Shown here: one piece after another, positions 30,360 to 42,270 of the stretch
Position numbering within the stretch: position 1 is the first letter of the stretch
How the letters are laid out: each line of letters begins with the position of its first letter
Source of the DNA: Ulva prolifera
Taxonomy: Eukaryota; Chlorophyta; Ulvophyceae; Ulvales; Ulvaceae
Assembly: GCA_023078555.1 (NCBI GenBank)
Contig: CM041196.1
Location: 6,087,658 to 6,151,657, forward strand
DNA: 64,000 nt
Reading direction: 5' to 3'
Notes under the pieces: model-generated
The model's input: only the letters and a program-made list of their open reading frames with translations
The model's database searches: none
Told to the model about the DNA's origin: nothing
Made by a program: the position numbers and the translations under genes

Positions 30360-30513
30360 GTACGGTGACCGTACGGTGACCTCCCGCGTTAATGTCGGTG
30401 AAAGTCTGCAGACCTCCCACCCGCCGCGCTTCGAATGCTCACATGCGTAGCGCATGCGCTGCGCAGCGCCAAGCGAGAGCGCTTGGCGCTGTGCACCGGT
30501 GCAGCATAAATAC
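30360..30513 (+). promoter_or_regulatory. Putative promoter region of the decarboxylase gene
   Basis: It holds an 11-bp tandem pair GTACGGTGACC (30360-30381), an inverted repeat AGCGCCAAGCG...CGCTTGGCGCT (30465-30490), a palindromic GTGCACCGGTGCA (about 30491-30503), and an A/T-rich GCATAAATAC (30504-30513) that could act as a TATA-like element. The next ORF start is 30889, so the leader would be about 350 nt or contain an intron. Assignment is by position and composition only. Confidence 0.3.
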
Positions 30514-30888
30514 CCAGCAGCAATGACCAGGAGGCTAAACACAAGTCGTCTCGCAGCAATTGCAATATCAGTAACCCACGGTATCCAAGCTTAAGGTAGT
30601 CGCATTGCGTGTTTACAACACACGACAGCCTGCCGAGGTAGCATAATACTAGTGATCAGTACTGGAGCTCGCGATCCTCCTGATCCTGCTCGGTGCCTAT
30701 ATCTCGGTGCCTGTATATTGGAGATATACGTCCAACTTGTCGGAGCCAGCACTGCTATTTACACACAGCTAGCCCCAGCGAGCTAGTCTAGACTACCACT
30801 CAGGCATCCTCGAAGCACTTGTGACTGATTTGCTCGCTCTCTCTGTGGCCGAACCGCCTCAGTCTACGTACCCTTGCAAGCCTTTAAG

Positions 30889-33800
30889 ATGCCGGCAGTA
30901 CTGGATGGCTTGGCTCGCGCTTTCTCGGCGGAGCAGCCCGCGGACGACGGCGCATGCTTCCCGTCGTCGCCGAAGCGCCGATGCAGCATCGCCGCCGCCT
31001 CGAGCGCCGACGCCTGCAGCACGGACACCTCCTCCGCCCCGTACCTCAAACCCTCGTCGTGCGCCGCAACCCCACACCCTTCCGAGATCATCGACGTCGC
31101 GATCGAGCCGACACGTGTTCCGGCAGACGGCAAGCTTGAGCCGGCCGCGGCACGCACAGTCGACCCGGGGGTCCCCGCAGCCATCGCGGACGCGTTCAAG
31201 CTCCGCGAGATCGCAGACGGTGTGCCCCCCCCTCCTGGCGCTCGATCTCATGACCTAGGGCATGCATTGCATGATCTTTTGTGGTGTTTGTCTATTCCCG
31301 TTCACTCTTCTGTAAACCATATCGGGCGCATTGTAGTATAGCTATAGTCTGTGACGGTGATGTGACGCTCGGCCCTGCAGTGCCCGTGGAGCGAGTCTGT
31401 CTCGGTTCGCGATAGAAGGTCCTACTTGATTCCAGTGATCACGGTCGAGCGTAATCATGCATGGCAAAGGGGTCCGTTCAACGGACTCGGTTGGCGATTC
31501 GAATCGATCGACAGGCATGGTGTTCCCGCCACCGCAGCGATCGAACGCGTCGTCGAGACACCTAATGATGCCATCTGTCCAGGTCCGAGAGCGTATAGTA
31601 GCTTGTTCCATGCGCATGCGTGGCTGGCAGCTCTTGATTTGGGGTGTCGCGGCTGTTAGCTGATATCAGATCTGCGCGCGATGTCGTATGCATGGGATAT
31701 CACGATCTATGTTACAATGCGTGCGATTAGAGAATTCAGCGCGAGGAGGCGTCTGCTGATTGGATGCCCTAACGCCACAGGCTGGGCTGTAAGCAGATTG
31801 TTAGGACAAATTCGGTAACCCATGTGTACCGATGTCTTTATGAGAGTTACTCCAGGCTCTTGTTTGCGTCGCGTCGTCAGAGAGAGGCCAATGTGCGGAG
31901 TCACTCAAGACACTGTTCACATGATCACATGTCAGCCGGACTCTGTTGCCCGCTGTGGGTATGGATCTATGCCTGCACACTCCATACATGTACTGCCGAT
32001 GTCCAGGTCATTGCTCTCCACTTTTATCTCTACCTTGTTATTACACCACCACACTGCACTGCTCTGCGTGCGTGCATGTATGCGAATTCGCGCATTAATG
32101 TATGGAGTGGCCAGATCGAATTCGAATGACTCTCTGGACTTGTCAGTGAGTGCATATCATGGCTGCATGCCACACTGATCATGATCATTGGCATGGCATG
32201 CAGCAATGTTCCCACATGCTACTGTAGCCAATATCCTCTGGCACATATGTGCATTGCCAGCTCGAGATCTGTTGTGGTCTGTTGTAAAGTAAAGTAAAGT
32301 AAATCTGAATTTACTGAGCCGTATCCTATTGAACATTGACAACGTCGTCGTCCTGGCCGGGCCCGGGCGCGCTTCTGGTTCTGGTTCCTGGTTCTGTACA
32401 GAACGTTTCTGGTTTTCTGTTTCTGGTTCTGGTCGGTCTGTTGCCTGTGGCTTTGCAGCCGCACTTTTGGCCTCCGCCTGACCTTCAGTAGTGGGGTTCC
32501 CTGGCTATGTGCCACAGTGCTGCTGCTTACCATGGCTGCTTAGGATGGCTTAGCTGCTTGAAACGGCTTAGACAAGTACATCAGATCTACTTCTGGGGGC
32601 CGTGCTGCAGTGCTAGGAGGTTCCACCTGCCTCAGGCATGCATCCCACCCTCAGTGCACATTCATGTCTGCAGTGTCATATGACTGGAAACTCCCGGCCC
32701 AACCATTGTAGCAACTCCCAGCCCAACACCCAAGAGTCCAACCTGTGTAGCAAAGTCAAGAGTCATGTGTCTGCATGCCTTGCACTACACCACCGCCGGT
32801 GCACTGGGAGATTTGTCACATCTTTGTTTCTAAGTGCACCGGCACCTCCTGCAGCCACCCACTCTTCTTACACCACGCACAGCAGATCACAGTCGACAGA
32901 CCAAGCACAAAATTTTCGAGTACAGCTACGTATTTGTGCATAGTGAAACGGGACCCACGTGATATGCAGGAGGCATCGCCTGCATGCGTGAACATGGCAG
33001 GGCACTCATGCTCGAAGAGAGCCTGGATGACAACTTTCTGGTGATGGACTTGGGCCGCATCACCCGCCTCCACCGGGTGTGCCTCTAGCCACCACCCCTC
33101 CCGAGCAGATAATTGCACAAACACATGCCTCACATGCACATGCACACTTGCCCAGCGCTGCTTGCTGCTTGTGGCGGGCTGCCTGGTTGTGTGCTGCAAG
33201 TGGCTGGCTGGCTGTTTGCGTGGGTGTGTGGTTCCTCTGGTTAGTGCCACCTGCCTTGCTTGCTTTGTCCTTGTTACACAAGCACATGTCAGTAGTCAGC
33301 CCTAGGGCTTCACTCATCCCAGTCTGCAGTCCGTCAGCATGTTGATCAGTGATTGATTAGTCACATGCAGCAGCATAGAAGCTGAGTCGTGACTAAAAGT
33401 TTCAATTGTGGTTTCAGGGCATTTCCCCACTTGAATTCCATGTACTATGTGAGGTAGAAGTTTCACTGGTTGATGCTACATTACATGACTGTCACTGGAC
33501 CAACATGACATGTTCCATGGCAACTTCCAACATGCATGCACAGCCTCTGGCAGCTGCACATGTGTAAAGTAAAGTAAATCTGAATGTGTGCTGAGCCATC
33601 CTGAAACTGTGTGCACAGCACTGCAGCACTGCTGCTGCAAATTCAGTGTCCGATGGTCTGAAACAGACCAAGAGAGGCTCATGAGCTGAGCCGGCAGACT
33701 CCATCTGACAGTCATTTGTCTGCTGTGGCTGCCCATGCATGTGGTGATGCAGCCCCAGCAGCTCCAGTCTGCTGCTGCTGCCGATGATGAGCTGGGCTGG

Positions 33801-36079
33801 CACTGCTCAGCCGGTGATTATCAAGCAACAAGCAACAGCTGACAGTGTGGCATCATCACAAATTGACCAGCCATGCCCCAACCAGCCCTTCCAATACAGC
33901 CTGATAGCCCCAAACACACATGCGGGCATCGGTTGGACGAACATACAGGCCCACTTCAGGGAGTGATGTCAGACACATTGCACCACAGCATGTGAACATC
34001 ACAGTCGCTTGCACAGCAGCTCACGGTGGCTGAGGTGCAGGCGTTTGTGGAGGCGATGCCGCGGGTGCGGCCGTTCTACGCCGTCAAGTGCAACCCCCAC
34101 CCCTCCGTCGTGCGCGCGATGGCGGCGCTCGGCTGCGGCTTTGACTGCGCGTCCGCGCCGGAGATGCAGGCCGCGCTCGCTGCGGGCGCGCAGACGACGG
34201 ACATGATCCTCGCGCACCCCTGCAAGCGCCCGGTGGACCTCCGCTTCGCTGCCACCTCCAACGTCCTGGTGCGCTCCCGCTTCATCAGCAATTGTTGAGC
34301 CTTGAGCTGGCCCAGGCCTACGCAGGCGGCCCTGACCTCTTGACAGTTCTAGTGAGGATCCATACCACTATGCCGTGCACGGCGGTGTCCTAGACAACGC
34401 TTCAAGGACTGTTTGGTCCAGCGATTTCGACCTGTGCATAGTATCATGCCGTGTGTGTGCTGCGCACGTCACACCTCGAGATGATCATGCAACACCCCAC
34501 TTGCCGCCCTAGCAGCTGTGCTGGATGCCTACAGCCTACATGACCGCCCAATGACTCTGCGTCAAAATCCGCTCGAAGCTGATGTTTCTGTCTCGCATGC
34601 GTAGACCTCACTTCCGACTGGCCAACCTCCCCGCGCCACATGGCGCCCGCAAGCGATACAAGCGATACCGTGACCGTGACCATGGTTGCACAAGCAAATC
34701 GCGCTCACGCACATGCAACCACATTGCCCACGCGAGTACTGGTGGTGCAGAGGATGACGTTTGACTGCGAGGACGAGCTCGACAAGATCGCCGAGACGAT
34801 GCCGCACGCCGAGCTCGTGCTGCGCATCCGCGCCGACGACCCCACCGCCATCGTCTCCTTCGGCATCAAGTACGGCGCCGAGGCCGGCACCGAGGCCCCC
34901 GCCCTCCTCGCCGCCGCGCACCGCCGCGGCCTCTCCGTCGCCGGCGTCTCCTTCCACGTCGGCAGCGGCAGCCAGGCGCCGGAGTCGTTCCGCGCGGCGA
35001 TCGCGGCCGCTCGAGGCGTGTTTGACGCCGCCGCGGCGCTCGGCTTCCGCATGACGCTGCTGGACATCGGCGGCGGGTTCGTGGGGGGCTTTGACGCGGC
35101 GGGGGGGGTTGAGATGGGGGGCGTGGCGGAGCATGTGAACGGTGGGCTCGAGGACTACTTCCCGGTGGGTGAGTACGGGGACGTGGAGGTGATCGCGGAG
35201 CCCGGGCGGTACTTCATTGAAGTGTGCATGACGATGTTCGTGCTGGCGCACACGGTGAAGACGTGGGCCGACGGGCGGCAGTGGTGCTACCTGACCGATG
35301 GTGAGCCCCCGTGTGCATTGCTATATACTATAATACATTGTGTGTTGACGGTTGCACCTATGGAATTGCCTGCCCCTTCATGCTGTGCTTGACAACCGCG
35401 GCCATGATCATGAGGCTGTTGTGCTATTCCATTTGCTGGCTTCTTGTGTGGTGTCATATGAGGTGCGCAGCAAGTTGTACGTGCACCAGCAGTGCTGACT
35501 AAGCACTCACAGAGTCGTGCCGGTCGTGAGCGGACGCGTACTTGAAACCAGCGTATTTGCGGCGCAGCACCGGTTGCACTGCCGTGCCACCCACAGCACG
35601 CAGCACGCTGACCCCAGCACGAGCATGCAGGCCTCCACGGCTCCCTCGCCGAGATCCCGAGCGGCCGCCGCGCCGCCAAGGCGCACGTCGTGCGCGGGCC
35701 GGCGCTGCCGCCGCCGTCCGCCGCGGAGCGCGGCGCGCGCGCACGCAGCACGACCTTCGGCCCGACCCTCGACGGCTGGGACCGCATCTTCGAGGATGTG
35801 CCGATGCCGCGCCTGCGCCGCGGCGACTGGCTGCAGCTGCCCGACCACGGCGCATACAGCACCTCCCTGTCCACGGTGTTCAACGGCTTCGCACCCGCGC
35901 ACGCACGCATGTTCTACGTGTGGAGCCGGGCCCCTGTGGACACTCAGGCTGTGGAGTCCGTTGCGCTACACAAGGGCACCCCCGCAGGCAGCCCTGACCT
36001 GTCGCTTCCGGAGGAGAGCATCTGCCTGACCGCCACTCCACAGGACCTCGGCATCAACTGCGTGCATGCACATGCATGA
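30889..36079 (+). CDS. Ornithine-decarboxylase-family protein (fold type III PLP), altered active site; 5 exons
   Basis: Phase-consistent exons are 30889-31219, 33018-33076, 34020-34268, 34751-35300 and 35631-36079, giving 545 residues; donors are GTGTGC, GTGTGC, GTGCGC and GTGAGC. The family decarboxylates ornithine to putrescine with PLP in the cytosol. Residues 1-110 are a Ser/Ala/Pro-rich extension. Then come MDLGRITRLHR, the PLP lysine in FYAVKCNP (Lys153), FDCAS, HPCK, VSFHVGSG (His282), DIGGGF, EPGRY (Glu363), the dimer-interface motif GPT-x-D, and HGAY (Tyr472). The animal/fungal GPTCDG catalytic Cys is Leu here (GPTLDG, Leu443), while the following Asp is kept. The LYDH motif that carries a substrate-binding Asp is also missing. 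PLP binding looks intact but ornithine decarboxylation is doubtful. It could be a diverged decarboxylase with another substrate or an antizyme-inhibitor-like regulator. Very high GC3. Confidence 0.88.
32283..32343 (-). repeat. 61-bp dispersed repeat with (TTTAC)n tail
   Basis: Matches the reverse complement of 62201-62261 with one mismatch. Its A/T-rich end is TAAAGTAAAGTAAAG. It lies in intron 1 of the decarboxylase gene. It looks like the 3' end of a SINE or LINE with a short-repeat tail. Confidence 0.85.
33563..33605 (-). repeat. Diverged copy of the 61-bp repeat
   Basis: Shares TGTAAAGTAAAGTAAATCTG and a decayed CTGAGCC-ATCCT block with the 32283 and 62201 copies. It is located in intron 2 of the decarboxylase gene. 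Confidence 0.7.
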
Positions 36080-37400
36080 TATTCATGCATGCGTTGGACA
36101 GTTGAGGCACATCGGTTCATGGCAAATGGCGGGGTGACCATGTACTCCATCAATAGCATGTGGGAACGCATGCTGAACACGCATGTGATGTAGTGTAGAT
36201 TGTTTTGAGATCAGTCCGGTGGTCTCGGCGACTGCGCTACGGAGCGTGACGCTGGTGAGCGCACGGTGCGCAGCAGCATCAGCGAGACACATCCAGGAGG
36301 CCGTTTTAGGGCTCGGGAGTGTCGGCTGTGTACCGGTCATACTGAAGGCTCAATCTCAGCTGGTACCAGCTACCAATCTCAGCTGGTACCAGCTACCAGC
36401 CACGTGGTATGCCCACAGCAGGTTGATCAGGGTAGAGAAGCATGCAGTGGCGGCGGGTCCGGCTGTCGGGCAACAGCATTGCCAGAGAACAGCCGTGCTT
36501 GCGGGCACTGATCTGTTGGGATGAGCAGCAATGCCTGTGATAAGATGTGGAAGAATGACTGTGACCTCGCAAAGGCACACCCATTGCAATCATGAGGTGT
36601 CCATTAGCAGCAGGAGAAGAGTGGAGTAGGTTTGCTTTATTTACTAAATGATACTAGATTATAGTGTAGCCTCTGTAACTGCAAGGCTTTTCGTATGGTT
36701 GACATTGCTCAATGGCTGTCAGCGTGCTGATAATGGTATAATGATAATATTATAGTGAATCTACCGGCCAAGTCACAGCCACCCTTGCACAACATTGTGC
36801 ACATGCATAGAGTTTTGAGCAGCATACAATCCAGCTCACACGTCGCCTGCGCCCCCTCCGACTGCGTTTCTTCCACAGCGCAGCATTGTGCCTGTGGCTC
36901 CCACACCTCCCCACATTCATGGACGCTGTGCATCGTTCCATGAGCGGCGACGGCGTTGTTGCCGGCGGACACCGGCCGTGTTTCCAAGCTGACGGTGCAC
37001 GCGTCTCCGTGCAGAGGAGGCTGCATTTCCTGCCCTCGATAACGCAATGCAGCTTGCTTTTTCGATAGGGGTATGATCCACGTGGATCAAGCCGGGGTGC
37101 GCAAAGACGCGGCAATTGACTTTGCTTTACAAACAGTTGTGCAAATAAGACGCAGCTTTGCTATAGATCAGGGCAGTGCCAGCTTGTGGCACACGTGTTC
37201 GCACGGTAGATCTGTATGTACGTAGTTACAAAGGACAGAGGCCGGGCACGCGACCGGTTCTCAGAATCCACTCGCAAACCCACTCACTCATGGCACTGGG
37301 GCGGGCATGAGCTCGCACCACAGCCCTACCGGTATTGCCTGCCAAAGATTGAAGCCCCATACAGAGGGGACATAAACATTCCCTTTGCACAACGCCACAC
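36080..37400. other. Intergenic, with a 23-bp tandem duplication
   Basis: No gene recognised. Two tandem copies of a 23-bp unit containing the palindrome AGCTGGTACCAGCT lie at 36352-36397. An A/T-rich stretch at 36620-36770 may mark 3' or intergenic sequence. Confidence 0.5.
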
Positions 37401-40072
37401 TCAACCGGTGGTCAACGCATTCATTACAAACACTCCATGGTCCACCACACCACACCGAGACGCAACCTCCGCCAGCCGATTCAAGTGATTCATGGCAGGC
37501 TGTCCCAAGCGACCATGCGTCTCATGCGATAACGGCACAAAAATGTATGCATCAGGGCCGTACAAACGATAAGCAGTGCGTTTCTGCACGTCCCGCGTCT
37601 CCGCAGCACCCCCGTCCTCCCGAGCCGCTCGGCCGGAATAGGTATTAGCACAGGGGTTCACAACCGACACATCCCCTATGCACAAAGCGTCACCTGGCGG
37701 CATAAACATGATGTCCCCCAGTTTCTCCTGGGCCACCGCCCTGAGCACCGGCTCCCGCCTGCGCGGCAGCGGCCTGCTCCCCAGGCCCCGCCGAATTCTA
37801 GCCACCCGGCGTCGCTGCCGCCGCCAGGGCCGCAGCCTGCGCTGCGTCCGGCGCGTGGCGCCCCATCTGGGCGCTGTGTCCAGCATCGGCATCGGCATCC
37901 AGAGCAATCGTAGGTACCGGCGCCGCGGCCGCGCGCGCGGCCGGCGGCGGCGGCATAGCTGCAGGCATCGGCTCCGCGGGCAAGGTCGCGCCGCACGAAG
38001 GGCCCGAAACCTGGGAGGCGGGCTGGGGCGGAGCAGGGGGGGGCGGGCCCGACGGGCCAGCATGGATCTGCCTCGGAGCGGCCGTGAGCCGCTGTGCGCG
38101 GGATGCGCGTGGATGCCACACATGCGTGGGACCCGATCTCGCGCCATTTTTTTCCAACGATATTGTGGCGCGAAGTCCAGGTCCCCGCATTGTGTGTGCA
38201 ATTCATCGCGTGGTCAAGATCATGCGGCTGTATTAATGTGCCACACTCGCACCGCGAGCCGGCCGCATTGGGAGGGGCTGGAGACATGCCCAGGAGATAC
38301 CTGATGCACAGCATGAGCTCAATGTCAGTCATGCGCAGCGTCTGGGAGAGCGGCAGGGTGCTCAACTAAAGGGTGGCCGCACGGCAAGCACAGCTGCGGA
38401 GCCGTGCCAAGTTGCATGCACTCTAGGGAGCTCGAGCGTGGTGACATCATGGCTGGCAAGCAGAGCCACCCGGCGGCGCAGGGCAACCACCTTGGTGACA
38501 ACCTGTTGCGGAGCCGGTATCACCTTGGCGATGGTGTCGCCGCTCGCCGGCCCCGGCAGCTCCGGGCAGAGCTGCTCAGCGACATTCAGGGCCTGCCAGG
38601 TTCCCCCTTAAGGGAATTCCCCTTGCGACCCACAGGACGGCTGTACGCGCTCCGGGCCACCTGCGAATGCCTTGTGGCTCTCCGCAGCGGCAGCAAGGAA
38701 CGCTCCGTCCGCGACCTCCCGCGGCGTGGACATGATGCCCAGGCCACAGAGGCGCGCTGGAAGGACGGCTTGTGCGGCCGCACGAGGGTCGTCCCGCGGG
38801 ATCCGGACGCGCATGACTTCATTCGCCGCAGCCAGGACAGACGCCTCCGTCCGGCCCGTGTGATCAGAAATGTGCGCCCACGGCACCACCCTGGCGTAGT
38901 GCAGCATACGGCGTTGGCAGGACATCGTGAGCAGCAAGACCTGGTCTTGCGCTGTCAGGGGCAGGCTCATACTCTTCTCGATGGTGGCGCACACCTCGTC
39001 GGCCGTCGCTTCCGCGTGCGGCGACTCAAATGTCGGGGTGCCGCTTGGTGTGCCGGTGAGCCGCGACAGCTCCCGCATGCATATGCTGGGGGTCGCGCAA
39101 GTACGCCATGCACTGTTGTAGCTGGCACTCCAGCCCGAGGGGCTCTGCCGCCGAGACCAGCGCACGGAATGCGGCGCCGGCGTCCACGCGCTGCCCAGCG
39201 ATGGTGCAGTCGTCATGATACGCCATGAGGGCGGCCGTCAGCTCCCTCTCGGGTGGCTGGTGCTGGGCCTGCACGGCCTGGAGGGGGCCCTGGAGGGCCC
39301 GGGCGAAGAGCAGCGGGCTGATGGGGTCGCCTTGTCGCACACCGCGCTGCGACGTGATCGCAGCGGTGCCGGGCGGTGCGCCGTAGATGTAGAGATTTGC
39401 GGGGAACCTGCACAGCATGGTGGCGAAGGGCAGCAGCGCAGGCTTGTGAGACGCAACGGCCTCCAAGATGGCTGCACGGGACATCATGTTGAATGCATTC
39501 TTCCAGTCCAGCTGCACAAGCACGACACCGTCCCACGCCTGCAGCACGGCACGCGCAGCGTGGCCCAGGTTCTGCGCGCCCCCTGGCACCCCGACTCCCA
39601 CCTACAGCGGCACGAGGGAGGCACCTAGGCCACTCCACAGGGTCATGGCGCACAGGCTTACCAGGCGCTGCCACGTCTCTGCAACGGCGATAGGGCGGAC
39701 GCCTCCCTGTGGCTTCTGCTGCGGGAGGAGGCGGCAGTCCAGCAAGCGCGGGAGGTTTGGCAGCCGGCCGGCGAGGGCCGCGTTCATGAAGCGGTGAATC
39801 TCCGTGAGTGCGGTCGTGAAGGCCGTGAATGCCGGCAGCCCGGATGTGCTCATACGTCCACCCCGACAGGCCTGGGCCGCTGCCCTCCGGCAGCTTGTCG
39901 AGCAGGCCCCGGAGCGTCTCCTGGTCGATTTGCAGCGGGGGCGCGGGCTCGGCGGGCTGAGTGTCGGGGGGCAGCGCTTCCGTGGGATGCAGCTGCCGTA
40001 GCTCCTCATGCACTTCCGGGCTTTACCTGGCGATGGGCAGCACCTCCACTTTCGCCGCGGCTTTGCGGACAT
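37401..40072 (-). pseudogene. Non-LTR retrotransposon remnant: reverse transcriptase plus REL-type endonuclease
   Basis: Reading on the reverse strand, fragments in several frames give: a pre-RT segment (GPGLSGWTYEHIRAAG), KPQGGVRPIAV, motif A (VQLDWKNAFNMM), GVRQGDPISPLLF, and the catalytic motif MAYHDDCTIAG. A thumb-like helical region follows, then a CECG...H...C zinc knuckle followed by RHNIVGKKW, and an endonuclease core with GDVSVVNP and a Lys in RDVQKRTAYR. The last two blocks are typical of REL (restriction-like) endonucleases of R2/CRE-type elements. Frame changes near 39600, 39100 and 38200 (a stop at about 39602) show decay. The 5' end is missing or unrecognised. The element was probably site-specific or endonuclease-guided when active. 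Confidence 0.8.
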
Positions 40073-40274
40073 TGCCGTCGCACAGTGACCTGTGGACGTA
40101 GCCGGCTAGGCGGCGATCCTGGTTCCGATGCATTATGCGCTGCTGGCATGTATGTATATTTGTATGCGTGATTGCGTAGCCGTATCCTCTTGGACATCTA
40201 GATCTGCTGCCTGTGTGATACTATGCACATTGCTGCAGGATGGCACTGTAGGACTGGACTATTGCCACACCTAT

Positions 40275-40336
40275 AGTGTCAAGCATCTGTCTGGGCGGCT
40301 GGGCTAGCCCTGCCGCCCAGACAGATGCTTGACACT
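40275..40336. repeat. Inverted repeat, 25-bp perfect arms
   Basis: Arms 40275-40299 and 40312-40336 are perfect reverse complements around a 12-nt loop that itself contains GGGCTAGCCC. Just beyond the 5' end of the RT remnant. Confidence 0.95.
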
Positions 40337-40567
40337 CCTGAACGGAGTTGTGTCCTTTCCCAAGTCCAGATGATCCAAAGAACTCAAGCGGATCTGGCAT
40401 GGCATGTTCGGTGCTACAAGATTGAGCAAGTGTGGTGCGTGCTGAGGAAAAGCCTGCCGCTGGAGGCAGCTACAGTGGCTCTTGCAGCTCGTCTGAAGCC
40501 ATCAGATGATGTCGAATCGTTCATTTCCAGCCGCAGCCCTGGCCTTGAGCTCCACAGCATGCGGTGT

Positions 40568-40617
40568 CTGTGGCCTAGGCCACAGGCACCCGGCTCAGAC
40601 CTAGCTAGGTCTGAGCC
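40568..40617. repeat. Two neighbouring perfect palindromes (18 bp and 26 bp)
   Basis: 40568-40585 reads CTGTGGCCTAGGCCACAG. 40592-40617 is a 26-bp palindrome centred on TAGCTA. They are 6 bp apart with no internal spacers. Confidence 0.95.
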
Positions 40618-42214
40618 TTTGCTTTGTGCCTCACAAGTGGGTTTGTTTGATATAGCAGGCATGCGAGGTGGAGCCTGCCAGTGGTGCCAGTGAAGCATGC
40701 ACAACTTTGAAAGGGCCTGTGCATGCATCCTATTCACAACTGCGTTCAAATATTGCGTGTCTGTCACAAGGGAACAGTACCCTGCTGCGGACAAAGGGCA
40801 ATTCGCAGGTCCCAGGCAAACCGTCGGTTACGATGTGCCCTGGCCACAGCACCAACGTGGAGCTGACCTATATATATTATATTTGGCTGCTTGCAATTCA
40901 CCAGCTGCTATCCCCTGCGTCTGCTCTAGAGCAGATCTGCACTGCAGCGGCTGCAGCTGGCGCTTGGCACTTGCTGTGCAGGCAGCTGCTCAGCCAAGTT
41001 GCCTGTGAAACAACACTTCCTCTGAATTGCCTCTGGCGCACAGGCTGTTTATGTGCTGGTTGCAGTTGACTATCTGCCACTTTCGCATTGTGGTGGAGGT
41101 GGCAGCGCTAGCCGACCCTGCGAGCTGCAAGATTTGGCCCCGACCCTGCGAACTGCAAAGCGCTTTAGTTGCAAGATTTTGGCCCAAGGACGTTCCTGCT
41201 TTACTGCCACACTCACACAGCTGCCGGCTGGCATTCCATGCAAGTTGGTTCAATGTCAGCTAAGCAGTCGTCCACCTTCCCTTGCTAATGGAGCTCCACT
41301 GCTGAATTGAATCTGCTGTGAGTGACCCAAGTGTAACCATCTGTAGTGTCCAGTTATGGCGGCCAGCAGATACCTGCTAGCATTGTCACGCCACCGCCAA
41401 GCACCTGCTGTGCACTACGCACATGGTCCCCTGGGAACCCTCACTGCTTGCGGGATAGCTTCTGAAAATCTACATCCTGCGGTTTGTCTCTCTTGATGGT
41501 GAGAGCCTACGGGGATGTAGAGAGGAGCATCCCCAGTATCAGGTAGCAGTTCAGGCAACGGAATGGCCGCTGCGATCTCCGACATATGCAGGTGCCGCAG
41601 TCTTCATGTTCATTGATGGAGGCGTGTGGAAAGCAGACAAGCGATTGAGTAGACCTGAAACGCGCTACGGCAGCCTGGAGCGTTGCCTGAAAGCACTTTC
41701 CAAGGCGGTCAAGCGCACGACTTGCACCAAAAAGCTGATTAAACTTCGTCTTCGTCTCTCTTTGAAGTTTCGCAATGGTACATGCTTCTACAGCACCTGG
41801 GCACCTCTTGGTAGGAGCGCTGCTGCAGGTGACTGCGCGCAGTCGGGCTGGAGTTGTCACCAAGTTCCTCGCCGACATGCGGCGCCACAGCAGGAGCAAC
41901 GATGTACATGACAGCTGTGGTCAGGTGTCCTAGCGGTTCAGATGTGGGTGTGCCGCAGGGCGCTGGTGTCAGATTCCAACTTCATCACGAGCACTCACGC
42001 TACCGCGGCATGATAGCTCTGTAAGTGGTGCTTGTGTCCGTACCATCATCCCAAGTCATATCACATTGGGCGTGGTTGTTGAGCAGGTGCCACAAGCTTG
42101 GGCATGTCCATGAGGCATTCTGTGTCTCGCTGCTCTGTTGACAGACCGGGCCAAAGCTCGCCAGCGACCTTGAATGGACACCTAACCGTGGCCACAGGGC
42201 ATTTCGCGATCAAT

Positions 42215-42270
42215 TGTAACGTTAAGTAAATCTAGTTTTGATTAGCCATAACTCTATCGGATATTGACAA
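42215..42270 (-). repeat. Older copy of the 61-bp dispersed repeat
   Basis: Aligns with the 32283 copy through TAAGTAAATCT, a GAGCC-like/TATC-GGATATTGACAA core and similar spacing, but with many substitutions. Confidence 0.55.

Noticed and set aside
41930-42000. tRNA-like string beginning GGTGTCCTAGCGGTTC
   Set aside because: A-box-like start only; no consistent anticodon stem, T arm or acceptor pairing could be drawn.
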